The notes under the pieces are model-generated. The model was given only the letters and a program-made list of their open reading frames with translations, had not been told where the DNA came from and ran no database searches. Shown piece by piece: positions 1 through 10,100 of a stretch of 64,000 nt of DNA; positions within the stretch are counted from its first letter, which is position 1, and each line of letters starts with the position of its first letter. The DNA is taken from contig CAMDTW010000355.1 of the NCBI GenBank assembly GCA_945910005.1, positions 186,001 through 250,000 on the forward strand, given 5' to 3'. The position numbers and the translations under genes are program-made. Source of the DNA: Isoperla grammatica (Eukaryota; Arthropoda; Insecta; Plecoptera; Perlodidae).

Positions 1-207
1 GCTACGACGTTACTGCGTACGCCGTGCCAGCCGATAGAAATTGCCTCGCTTACACTGGTAAATAACACACTGCTCTCAATGTATGCAGGTATGAATCTCA
101 TTGTATCTCTATTCATTCTAAGTGTAATTGTTACTCCAAATATAGATAGATTTCCAAAAAGAGGCTTTCATTGGATTTAAAAAATATCCAAGAATATGAT
201 CTGATCG
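1..207 (-). repeat. Linker 0, partial (right part of unit B)
   Basis: This is the truncated left-edge copy of the linker. It begins inside tRNA-like element B (remaining part about 1-31) and continues through the B flank to the constant right junction, where the motif atctgatcgcaag leads into the monomer array. It matches 5418-5624 essentially base for base by eye, which places the window start inside a compound repeat. Nothing upstream can be seen. Confidence 0.9.
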
Positions 208-3200
208 CAAGTATGAAGGTGTGACGAGAGCCACATTGGGGAGATTGTTAGGCGTTTTGATTGCAAAGAGGGCCGCAAGTATGGTGGAGTGACGAGAGCC
301 ATATTGGGGAGATTGTAAGGCGCTTGGATTGCAAAGAGGGCCGCAAGTATGACGGAGTGACGAGAGCCACATTGGGGAGATTGTAAGGCGATTGTTAGGC
401 GCTCTGATTGCAAAGAGGGCCGCGAGTATGGCGGTGTGACGAGAGCCACATTGGGGAGATTGTAAGGCGCTTGGATTGCAAAGAGGGCCGCAAGAGTGAC
501 GGAGTGAAAGTGCCACCTTGGGGAGATTGTAAGGCGCTTGGATTGCAAAGAGGGCCGCAAGTATGACGGTGTGACGAGAGCCACATTCGGGAGATTGTTA
601 GGCGCTTGGATTGCAAAGAGGGCCGCAAGTATGGTGGAGTGACGAGAGACACATTGGGGAGATTGTTAGGCGCTTGGATTGCAAAAGAGGGCCGCGAGTA
701 TGGCGGAGTGACGAGAGCCACATTGGGGAGATGTTAGGCACTTGGATTGCAAAGAGGGCCGCAAGTATGGTGGAGTGCCGAGAGCCACATTGGGGAGATT
801 AAAAAGCGCTTGGATTGCAAAGAGGGCCGCAAGTATGGCGGAGTGGCGAGAGCCACATTGGGGAGATGTAAGGCACTTGGATTGCAAAGAGGGCCGCAAG
901 TATGGTGGAGTGCCGAGAGCCACATTGGGGAGATTGTTAGGCGTCTTGATTGCAAAGAGGGCCGCAAGTATGGTGGAGTGACGAGAGCCATATTGGGGAG
1001 ATTGTAAGGCGCTTGTATTGCAAAGAGGGCCGCAAGTATGGCGGAGTGACGAGAGTCACATCGGGGAGATTGTTAGGCGCTTGGATTAAAAAGAGGGCCG
1101 CAAGTATGAAGGTGTGACGAGAGCCAGATTGGGGAGATTGTTAGGCGTTTTGATTGCAAAGGGGGCCGCAAGTATGACGGTGTGACGAGAGCCACATTGG
1201 GGAGATTGTTAGGCGTTTTGATTGGAGCCACATCGGGGAGATTGTAAGGCGCTCTGATTGCAAAGAGGGCCGCAAGTATGACGGAGTGACGAGAGCCACA
1301 TTGGGGAGATTGTATAGCGATTGTTAGGCGCTCTGATTGCAAAGAGGGCCACGAGTATGGCGGTGTGACGAGAGCCACATTGGGGAGATTGTAAGGCGCT
1401 TGGATTGCAAAGAGGGCCGCAAGAGTGACGGAGTGAAAGTGCCACCTTAGGGAGATTGTAAGGCGCTTGGATTGCAAAGAGGGCCGCAAGTATGACGGTG
1501 TGACGAGAGCCACATTGGGGAGATTGTTAGGCGCTTGGATTGCAAAGAGGGCCGCAGTTCTAACGAAATGACGAGAGCAACACTGGGGAGATTGTAAAGC
1601 GCTTGGATTGCAAAGAATGCCGCAAGAATGGCGGAGTGGTGAGAGCCACATCGGGGATTTTGTTAGGCGCTCTGATTGCAAATTGGGCCGCAAGTATGAC
1701 GGAGTGGCGAAAGCCACATTGGGGAGATTGTTAGGCGCTTGGATTGCAAAGAGGGCCGCAAGTATGACGGTGTGACGAAAGCCACACTGGGGAGATTGTT
1801 AGGCGCTTGGATTGCAAAGAGGGCCGCAAGTATGACGGAGTGGCGAGAGCCACATCGGGGAGATTGTTAGGCGCTTGGATTGCAAACCGGGCCGCAAGAA
1901 TGGCGGAGTGGCGAGAGCCACATCGGGGAGATTGTAAGACGCTGATTGTAAGGCGATCTGATTGCAAAGAGGGCCGCAAGTATGACGGAGTGCCGAGAGC
2001 CACATTGGGGAGATGTTAGGCGCTCTGATTGCAAAGAGTGCCGCGAGTATGGCGGTGTGAAAAGAGCCACATTGGGGAGATTGTAAGGCGCTTGGATTGC
2101 AAAGAGGGCCGCAAGTATGACGGAGTGACGAGAGCCACATTGGAGAGATTGTTAGGCGCTTGGATTGCAAAGAGGGCCGCAAGAGTGACGGAGTGGCGAG
2201 GGCCACATTGGGGAGATTGTTAGGCGTTTTGATTGCAAAGAGGGCCGCAAGTATGACGGTGTGACGAGAGCCATATTAGGGAGATTGTAAGGTGCTTGGA
2301 TTGCAAAGAGGGCCGCAAGTATGGCGGAGTGGCGAGAGCTACATTGGGGAGATGTAAGGCACTTGTATTGTTAAGAGGGCCGCAAGTATGGTGGATTGCC
2401 GAGAGCCACATTGGGAAGATTGTTAGGCGTCTTGATTGCAAAGAGGGCCGCAAGTATGGTGGAGTGACGAGAGCCATATTGCAGAGATTGTAAGGCGCTT
2501 GTATTGCAAAGAGGGCCGCAAGTATGGCGGAGTGACGAGAGTCACATCGGAAAGATTGTTAGGCGCTTGGATTAAAAAGAGGGCCGCAAGTATGAAGGTG
2601 TGACGAGAGCTAGATTGGGGAGATTGTTAGGCGTTTTGATTGCAAAGAGGGCCGCAAGTATGACGGTGTGACGAGAGCCACATTGGGGAGATTGTTAGGC
2701 GTTTTGATCGGAGCCACATCGGGGAGATTGTAAGGCGCTCTGATTGCAAAGAGGGCCGCAAGTATGACGGAGTGACGAGAGCCACATTGGGGAGATTGTA
2801 AGGCGATTGTTAGGCGCTCTGATTGCAAAGAGGGCCGCAAGTATGACGGTGTGACGAGAGCCACATTGGGGAGATTGTTAGGCGCTTGGATTGCAAAGAG
2901 GGCCGCAAGTCTAACGAAATGACGAGAGCAACACTGGGGAGATTGTAAAGCGCTTGGATTGAAAAGAGGGCCGCAAGTATGGCGGTGTGACGAGAGCCAC
3001 ATTGGGGAGATTGAAAGGCGCTCTGATTGCAAAGAGGGCCGCAAGTATGAAGTTGGGGAGATTGTAAGGCGATCTGATTGCAAAGAGGGCCGCAAGTATG
3101 ACGGAGTGCCGAGAGCCACATTGGGGAGATGTTAGGCGCTCTGATTGCAAAGAGTGCCGCGAGTATGGCGGTGTGAAAAGAGCCATATTAGGGAGTTTGT

Positions 3201-4951
3201 AAGGCGCTTGGATTGCAAGGAGGGCCGCAAGTATGGTGGAGTGACGAGAGCCACATTGGGGAGATTGTTAGGCGCTTGGATTGCAAAGAGGGCCGCAAGT
3301 ATGACGGAGTGGCGAGAGCCACATTGGGGAGATGTTAGGCACTTGGATTGCAAAGAGGGCCGCAAGTATGGGGGAGTGCCGAAAGCCACATTGGGGAGAT
3401 GTAAGGCACTTGGATTGCAAAGAGGGCCGCAAGTATGGTGGAGTGCCGAGAGCCACATCGGGGAGATTGTTAGGCGCCTGGATTAAATAGAGGGCCGCAA
3501 ATATGAAGGTGTGGCGAGAGCCACATTGGGGAGATTGTTAAGCGTTTTGATTGCAAAGAGGGCCGCAAGAATGACGGTGTGACGAGAGCCACATTGGGGA
3601 GATTGTTAGGCGTTTTGATTGCAAAGAGGGCCGCAAGTATGACGGTGTGACGAGAACCACATTGGGGAGATTGTTAGGCGTTTTGATTGGAGCCACATCG
3701 GGGAGATTGTAAGGCGCTCTGATTTCAAAGAGGGCCGCAAGTATGACGGAGTGACGAGAGCCACATTGGGGAGATTGTAAGGCAATTGTAAGGCGCTCTG
3801 ATTGCAAAGAGGGCCGCGAGTATGGCGGTGTGACGAGAGCCACATTGGGGAGATTGTAAGGCGCTTGGATTGCAAAGAGGGCCGCAAGAGTGACGGAGTG
3901 AAAGTGCCACCTTGGGGAGATTGTAAGGCGCTTGAATTGCAAAGAGGGCCGCAAGTATGACGGTGTGACGAGAGCCACATTGGGGAGATTGTTCGGCACT
4001 TGGATTGCAAAGAGGGCCGCAAATCTAACGAAATGACGAGAGCAACACTGGGGAGATTGTAAAGCGCTTGGATTGAAAAGAGGGCCGCAAGGATGGCGGT
4101 GTGACGAGAGCCACATTGGGGAGATTGTAAGGCGCTTGGATTGCAAAGAGGGCCGCAAGTATGGCGAAGTGGCGAGAGCCACATTAGGGAGATGTTAGGC
4201 ACTTGGAGTGCAAAGAGGGCCGCAAGTATGGTGGAGTGATGAGAGCCACATTGGGGAGATTGTTAGGCGCTTGGATTGCAAAGAGGGCCGCAAGTATGAC
4301 GGAGTGACGAGAGCCACATTGGGGAGTTTGTAAGGCGCTTGGATTGCAAAGAAGGCCGCAAGTATGACGGAATGACGAGAGCCACATTGGGGAGTTTGTA
4401 AGGCGCTTGGATTGCAAAGAGGGCCGCAAGTATGGTGGAGTGACGAGAGCCACATTGGGGAGATTGTAAGGCGCTTGGATTGCAAAGAGGGCCGCAAGTA
4501 TGACGGAGTGGCGAGAGTTACATTGGGGAGATGTTAGGCACTTGGATTGCAAAGAGGGCCGCAAGTATGGGGGAGTGCCGAGAGCCACATTGGGGAGATG
4601 TTAGGCACTTGGATTGCAAAGAGGGCCGCAAGTATGGTGGAGTACCGAGAGCCACATTGGGGAGATTGTTAGGCGTTTTGATTGCAAAGAGGGCCGCAAG
4701 TATGGTGGAGTGACGAGAGCCATATTGGAGAGATTGTAACTCGCTTGGATTGCAAAGAGGGCCGCAAGTATGGCGGAGTGACGAGAGCCACATCGGGGAG
4801 ATTGTTAGGCGCCTGGATTAAAAAGAGGGCCGCAAGTATGAAGGTGTGACGAGAGCCACATTGGGGAGAATGTTAGGCGTTTTGATTGCAAAGAGGGCCG
4901 CAAGTATGACGGTGTGACGAGAGCCACATTGGGGAGATTGTTAGGCGTTTT
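208..4951. repeat. Array 0: ~68-bp satellite monomers, 4.7 kb (about 70 monomers)
   Basis: Head-to-tail monomers of about 68 bp. Key motifs in order on the plus strand are gattgcaaagagggccgc, a variable segment around tatgacgg/tatggtgg/tatggcgg, gacgagagccacattgggg, and agattgttaggcgcttg or agattgtaaggcg. Common variants are a 67-bp form with agatgttaggcacttg, an ~79-bp form with an internal 11-bp duplication, and a short form in which gattg joins directly to gagccacatcgg. Every monomer carries a GGCC site and several CpGs. Distinctive marker monomers recur: M (motif gtgaaagtgccacctt) near 494, 1432 and 3890; N (motif taacgaaatgacgagagc) near 1560, 2910 and 4024; the short form S near 1213, 2700 and 3683. 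This array is the longest in the window and reads as a fusion of at least three M-N bearing blocks with their linkers missing. Confidence 0.96.
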
Positions 4952-4997
4952 ATTGTCAAGATAATTAACGCAAAAAAAATAAAAAAAATACAGAAAC

Positions 4998-5035
4998 AAA
5001 TTTGAACCACACGTTTTTTAGCTACGAGCGCTTGA
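4998..5035 (-). other. Possible third, decayed tRNA-like relic in the linker
   Basis: On the minus strand the segment contains TCGTAGCT, identical to the anticodon-arm start of element B, then GGTTCAAATTT, a B-box-like string mismatching only at the last two bases, and then long T-runs. The order matches A and B, but the region between these motifs is about ten bases shorter and no D-arm is recognisable. Chance resemblance in AT-rich DNA remains possible. Confidence 0.3.
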
Positions 5036-5091
5036 AAAAATAATTTCCCCTTAGTAAACCCTTCTCAACTTTGCTGCTCTGAATATGGAAG

Positions 5092-5098
5092 AAAAAAA
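5092..5098 (-). terminator. T-run after tRNA-like element A (possible Pol III terminator)
   Basis: Seven consecutive A on the plus strand are seven T on the minus strand, starting four bases beyond the 3' end of element A. Runs of four or more T are the usual RNA polymerase III stop. The class III linkers (5, 8, 11, 14, 17, 21) have this run broken to AATAAAA, leaving only four T. Confidence 0.6.
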
Positions 5099-5102
5099 TC
5101 GT

Positions 5103-5174
5103 GGTGGTAACGGGTCTCGAACCCCGGACCTCTAAAACACTAGTCCACGACGCTACCGCGTACGCCATGCCTCA
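5103..5174 (-). pseudogene. tRNA-like element A (tRNA-derived, representative copy)
   Basis: Read on the minus strand this 72-nt segment lays out as a tRNA. A D-stem GCGT/GCGT (two G-T wobbles) encloses an eight-base loop ACGCGGTA. An anticodon-like arm has loop CTAGTGT, so the nominal anticodon would be AGT (Thr). A variable region AGGTC follows, then the T-arm core with B box GGTTCGAGACC (5113-5123), a full match to GGTTCGANNCC. The A-box region TGGCGTACGCGG differs from TRGCNNARYNGG at two positions. The acceptor stem pairs at only about four of seven positions and the T-stem has two mismatches at its base, so a charged, working tRNA is unlikely. It is best read as a tRNA-derived relic or SINE-type head with a plausible internal RNA polymerase III promoter. 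The assignment of an isoacceptor is weak. Confidence 0.7.
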
Positions 5175-5364
5175 CGATGGAAGTTGGATCGCTTAGACTG
5201 GTATAGATAACACACGGCTCTCAATGTATGCATGTAACGAAACATATATGGATTTACGAACAGAAGGTTTCATTGGATTTAAAAAATATCCATGAGAATA
5301 CGATCTGATAATAAAACCGCCGCAAATTGAGATATAAATAATATAAATATGTGAAATAGGTGGG

Positions 5365-5374
5365 AAAAAAAAAA
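5365..5374 (-). terminator. T-run after tRNA-like element B (possible Pol III terminator)
   Basis: Ten A on the plus strand form ten T on the minus strand, two bases beyond element B. The length varies among linkers (about 7 to 11), as expected for a homopolymer. Confidence 0.5.
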
Positions 5375-5376
5375 TG

Positions 5377-5448
5377 GGGGGTAATGGGTTTTGAACCCCA
5401 GACCTCAAGTATTCGAAGCTACGACGTTACTGCGTACGCCGTGCCAGC
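5377..5448 (-). pseudogene. tRNA-like element B (more decayed, representative copy)
   Basis: This is the second tRNA-like segment of the linker, aligned over its whole length with element A. The B box is GGTTCAAAACC (5387-5397), matching GGTTCRANNCC. The A-box region CGGCGTACGCAG has lost the leading T and one of the GG pair. The anticodon-like loop TTCGAAT would give a nominal CGA (Ser), but only two of five anticodon-stem pairs form, the D-stem is weakened and the acceptor is mostly unpaired. It looks like an older, decaying duplicate of A. A ten-T run (5365-5374, minus strand) lies just past its 3' end. Confidence 0.6.
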
Positions 5449-5623
5449 CGATAGAAATTGCCTCGCTTACACTGGTAAATAACACACTGCTCTCAATGTA
5501 TGCAGGTATGAATCTCATTGTATCTCTATTCATTCTAAGTGTAATTGTTACTCCAAATATAGATAGATTTCCAAAAAGAGGCTTTCATTGGATTTAAAAA
5601 ATATCCAAGAATATGATCTGATC

Positions 5624-6432
5624 GCAAGTATGAAGGTGTGACGAGAGCCACATTGGGGAGATTGTTAGGCGTTTTGATTGCAAAGAGGGCCGCAAGTATG
5701 GTGGAGTGACGAGAGCCATATTGGGGAGATTGTAAGGCGCTTGGATTGCAAAGAGGGCCGCAAGTATGACGGAGTGACGAGAGCCACATTGGGGAGATTG
5801 TAAGGCGATTGTTAGGCGCTCTGATTGCAAAGAGGGCCGCGAGTATGGCGGTGTGACGAGAGCCACATTGGGGAGATTGTAAGGCGCTTGGATTGCAAAG
5901 AGGGCCGCAAGAGTGACGGAGTGAAAGTGCCACCTTGGGGAGATTGTAAGGCGCTTGGATTGCAAAGAGGGCCGCAAGTATGACGGTGTGACGAGAGCCA
6001 CATTCGGGAGATTGTTAGGCGCTTGGATTGCAAAGAGGGCCGCTAGTATGGTAGAGTGCCGAGAGCCACATTGGGGAGATGTTAGGCACTTGGATTGCAA
6101 AGAGGGCCGCAAGTATGGTGGAGTGCCGAGAGCCACATTGGGGAGATTGTTAGGCGTTTTGATTGCAAAGAGGGCCGCAAGTAAGGTGGAGCGACGAGAG
6201 CCATATTGGGGAGATTGTAAGGCGCTTGGATTGCAAAGAGGGCCGCAAGTATGGCGGAGTGACGAGAGCCACATCGGGGAGATTGTTAGGCGCCTGGATT
6301 AAAAAGAGGGCCGCAAGTATGAAGGTGTGACGAAAGCCACATTGGGGAGATTGTTAGGCGTTTTGATTGCAAAGAGGGCCGCAAGTATGACGGTGTGACG
6401 AGAGCCACATTGGGGAGATTGTTAGGCGTTTT
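5624..6432. repeat. Array 1: satellite block, 0.8 kb (about 12 monomers)
   Basis: Short block. Its left part to about 6020 equals array 0 to about 603. After that the monomers change to the gtgccgagagcc and gagcgacgagag variants that lead to the next linker. One M marker lies near 5910; there is no N or S marker. Confidence 0.95.
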
Positions 6433-7102
6433 ATTGTCAAGATAATTAACGCAAAAAAAATTAAAAAAATACAGAAACAAATTTGAACCACACGTTTTTT
6501 AGCTACGAGCGCTTGAAAAAATAATTTCCCTTTAGTAAACCCTTCTCAACTTTGCTGCTCTGAATATGGAAGAAAAAAATCGTGGTGGTAACGGGTCTCG
6601 AACCCCGGACCTCTAAAACACTAGTCCACGACGCTACCGCGTACGCCATGCCTCACGATGGAAGTTGGATCGCTTAGACTGGTATAGATAACACACGGCT
6701 CTCAATGTATGCATGTAACGAAACATATATGGATTTACGAACAGAAGGTTTCATTGGATTTAAAAAATATCCATGAGAATACGATCTGATAATAAAACCG
6801 CCGCAAATTGAGATATAAATTATATAAATGTGTGAAATAGGTGGAAAAAAAAATGGGGGGTAATGGGTTTTGAACCCCAGACCTCAAGTATTCGAAGCTA
6901 CGACGTTACTGCGTACGCCGTGCCAGCCGATAGAAATTGCCTCGCTTACACTGGTAAATAACACACTGCTCTCAATGTATGCAGGTATGAATCTCATTGT
7001 ATCTCTATTCATTCTTAGTGTAATTGTAACTCCAAATATAGATAGATTTCCAAAAAGAGGCTTTCATTAGATTTAAAAAATATCCAAGAATATGATCTGA
7101 TC
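6433..7102 (-). repeat. Linker 2 (670 bp)
   Basis: Full-length copy. Element A is 6584-6655 with an intact B box and a seven-T run; element B is 6856-6927. The B flank ends with attagattt where most copies have attggattt. Confidence 0.92.
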
Positions 7103-10100
7103 GCAAGTATGAAGGTGTGACGAGAGCCACATTGGGGAGATTGTTAGGCGTTTTGATTGCAAAGAGGGCCGCAAGTATGGTTGAGTGACGAGAGCCATAT
7201 TGGGGAGATTGTAAGGCGCTTGGATTGCAAAGAGGGCCGCAAGAATGGCGGAGTGGCGAGAGCCCACATCGGGGAGATTGTTAGGCGTTTTGATTGCAAA
7301 GAGGGCCGCAAGTATGGTGGAGTGACGAGAGACACATTGGGGAGATTGTTAGGCGCTTGGATTGCAAAAGAGGGCCGCGAGTATGGCGGAGTGACGAGAG
7401 CCACATTGGGGAGATGTTAGGCACTTGGATTGCAAAGAGGGCCGCAAGTATGGTGGAGTGCCGAGAGCCACATTGGGGAGATTAAAAAGCGCTTGGATTG
7501 CAAAGAGGGCCGCAAGTATGGCGGAGTGGCGAGAGCCACATTGGGGAGATGTAAGGCACTTGGATTGCAAAGAGGGCCGCAAGTATGGTGGAGTGCCGAG
7601 AGCCACATTGGGGAGATTGTTAGGCGTCTTGATTGCAAAGAGGGCCGCAAGTATGGTGGAGTGACGAGAGCCATATTGGGGAGATTGTAAGGCGCTTGTA
7701 TTGCAAAGAGGGCCGCAAGTATGGCGGAGTGACGAGAGTCACATCGGGGAGATTGTTAGGCGCTTGGATTAAAAAGAGGGCCGCAAGTATGAAGGTGTGA
7801 CGAGAGCCAGATTGGGGAGATTGTTAGGCGTTTTGATTGCAAAGGGGGCCGCAAGTATGACGGTGTGACGAGAGCCACATTGGGGAGATTGTTAGGCGTT
7901 TTGATTGGAGCCACATCGGGGAGATTGTAAGGCGCTCTGATTGCAAAGAGGGCCGCAAGTATGACGGAGTGACGAGAGCCACATTGGGGAGATTGTTTAG
8001 CGATTGTTAGGCGCTCTGATTGCAAAGAGGGCCACGAGTATGGCGGTGTGACGAGAGCCACATTGGGGAGATTGTAAGGCGCTTGGATTGCAAAGAGGGC
8101 CGCAAGAGTGACGGAGTGAAAGTGCCACCTTAGGGAGATTGTAAGGCGCTTGGATTGCAAAGAGGGCCGCAAGTATGACGGTGTGACGAGAGCCACATTG
8201 GGGAGATTGTTAGGCGCTTGGATTGCAAAGAGGGCCGCAAGTCTAACGAAATGACGAGAGCAATACTAGGGAGATTGTAAAGCGCTTGGATTGAAAAGAG
8301 GGCCGCAAGTATGGCGGTGTGACGAGAGCCACATTGGGGAAATTGTAAGGCGCTTGGATTGCAAAGAGGGCCGTAAGTATGGCGAAGTGGCGAGAGCCAC
8401 ATTAGGAAGATGTTAGGCACTTGGATTGCAAAGAGGGCCGCAAGTATAGTGGAGTGATGAGGGCCACATTGGGGAGTTTGTAAGGCGCTTGGATTGCAAA
8501 GAGGGCCGCAAGTATGACCGAGTGACGAGAGCCACATTGGGGAGTTTGTTAGGCGCTTGGATTGCAAAGAAGGCCGCAAGTATGACGGAATGACGAGAGC
8601 CACATTGGGGAGTTTGTAAGGCGCTTGGATTGCAAAGAGGGCCGCAGTTATGGTGGAGTGACGTGAGCCACATTGGGGAGATTGTTAGGCGCTTGGATTG
8701 CAAAGAGGGCCGCAAGTATGACGGAGTGGCGAGAGCCACATTGGGGAGATGTTAGGCACTTGGATTGCACAGAGGGCCGCAAGTATGGGGGATTGCCGAG
8801 AGCCACATTGGGGAGATGTTAGGCGTTTTGATTGCAAAGAGGGCCGCAAGTATAACGGTGTGACGAGAGCCACATTGGAGAGATTGTTAGGCGTTTTGAT
8901 TGGAGCCACATCGGGGATATTGTAAGGCGCTCTGATTGCAAAGAGGGCCGCAAGTATGACGGAGTTTCGAGAGCCACATTGGGGAGATTGTAAGGCGATT
9001 GTAAGGCGGTCTGATTGCAAAGAGGGCCGCGAGTATTGCGGTGTGACGAGAGCCACATTGGGGAGATTGTAAGGCGCTTGGATTGCAAAGAGGGCCGCAA
9101 GTATGACGGTGTGACGAGAGCCACATTGGGGAGATTGTAAGGCGTTTTGATTGGAGCCACATCGGGGAGATTGTAAGGCGCTCTGATTGCAAAGAGGGCC
9201 GCAAGTATGACGGAGTGACGAGAGCCACATTGGGGAGATTGTAAGGCGATTGTTAGGCGCTCTGATTGCAAAGAAGGCCGCGAGTATGGCGGTGTGACGA
9301 GAGCCACATTGGGGAGATTGTAAGGCGCTTGGATTGCAAAGAGGGCCGCAAGTATGGCGGAGTGATGAGAGCCACATCGGGGAGATTGTTAGGCGCTTGG
9401 ATTAAAAAGAGGGCCGCAAGTATGAAGGTGTGACGAGAGCCAGATTGGGGAGATTGTTAGGCGTTTTGATTGCAAAGAGGGCCGCAAGTATGACGGTGTG
9501 ACGAGAGCCACATTGGGGAGATTGTTAGGCGTTTTGATTGGAGCCACATCGGGGAGATTGTAAGGCGCTCTGATTGCAAAGAGGGCCGCAAGTATGACGG
9601 AGTTTCGAGAGCCACATTGGGGAGATTGTAAGGCGATTGTAAGGCACTCTGATTGCAAAGAGGGCCGCAAGTATGGCGGTGTGACGAGAGCCACATTGGG
9701 GAGATTGTAAGGCGCTTGGATTGCAAAGAGGGCCGCAAGAGTGACGGAGTGAAAGTGCCACCTTGGGGAGAAGCTAAGGCGCTTGGATTGCAAAGAGGGC
9801 CGCAAGTATGACGGTGTGACGAGAGCCACATTGGGGAGATTGTTAGGCGCTTGGATTGCAAAGAGGGCCGCAAGTCTAACGAAATGACGAGAGCAACACT
9901 GGGGAGATTGTAAAGCGCTTGGATTGAAAAGAGGGCCGCAAGTATGGCGGTGTGACGAGAGCCACATTGGGGAGATTGTAAGGCGCTTGGATTGCAAAGA
10001 GGGCCGCAAGTATGGCGAAGTGGCGAGAGCCACATTAGGGAGATGTTAGGCACTTGGATTGCAAAGAGGGCCGCCAGTATGGTGGAGTGATGAGAGCCAC

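Larger units (their letters stand above)
4952..5623 (-). repeat. Linker 1: reference full-length linker (672 bp)
   Basis: Reference copy. In plus-strand order it has a left edge beginning attgtcaagataattaacgc, A-rich tracts and a possible decayed tRNA-like relic (about 4998-5035), an A-run 5092-5098, tRNA-like element A 5103-5174, the A flank to about 5311, an AT-rich joint, an A-run 5365-5374, tRNA-like element B 5377-5448, and the B flank to 5623. The A and B flanks share motifs such as ctctcaatgtatgca and cattggatttaaaaaatatc, so the linker is an internal dimer. Both elements read on the minus strand, where the A-runs become T-run terminators. The left edge always follows ggcgtttt and the right edge always precedes cgcaagtatgaagg of the monomer. 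I see no target-site duplication. Confidence 0.93.

Noticed and set aside
208..4951. CRISPR-like array
   Set aside because: Repeats abut head to tail at 68 bp with no unique spacers, variation is spread along the monomer, and there are no cas genes; the window looks eukaryotic.
208..4951. Known centromeric satellite with a CENP-B box
   Set aside because: No match to the CENP-B box core was found in the monomer; centromere location cannot be claimed from sequence alone.
208..4951. G-quadruplex array
   Set aside because: Each monomer has one GGGG and one GGG run too far apart to form a standard quadruplex.
5103..5174. Functional tRNA-Thr (AGT) gene
   Set aside because: The acceptor stem pairs at only about half its positions and the T-stem base is mismatched, so a tRNA-derived relic is the safer call.
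5391..5597. 68-codon plus-strand frame recurring in nearly every linker
   Set aside because: It starts at a TTG inside the antisense of tRNA-like element B. It recurs because the linkers are recent copies; it is frameshifted in linkers 4, 7 and 10 and loses its start in 13 and 16.
4952..5623. LTR element or DNA transposon
   Set aside because: No terminal direct or inverted repeats at the linker edges, no target-site duplication and no coding remnant of a transposase or reverse transcriptase.
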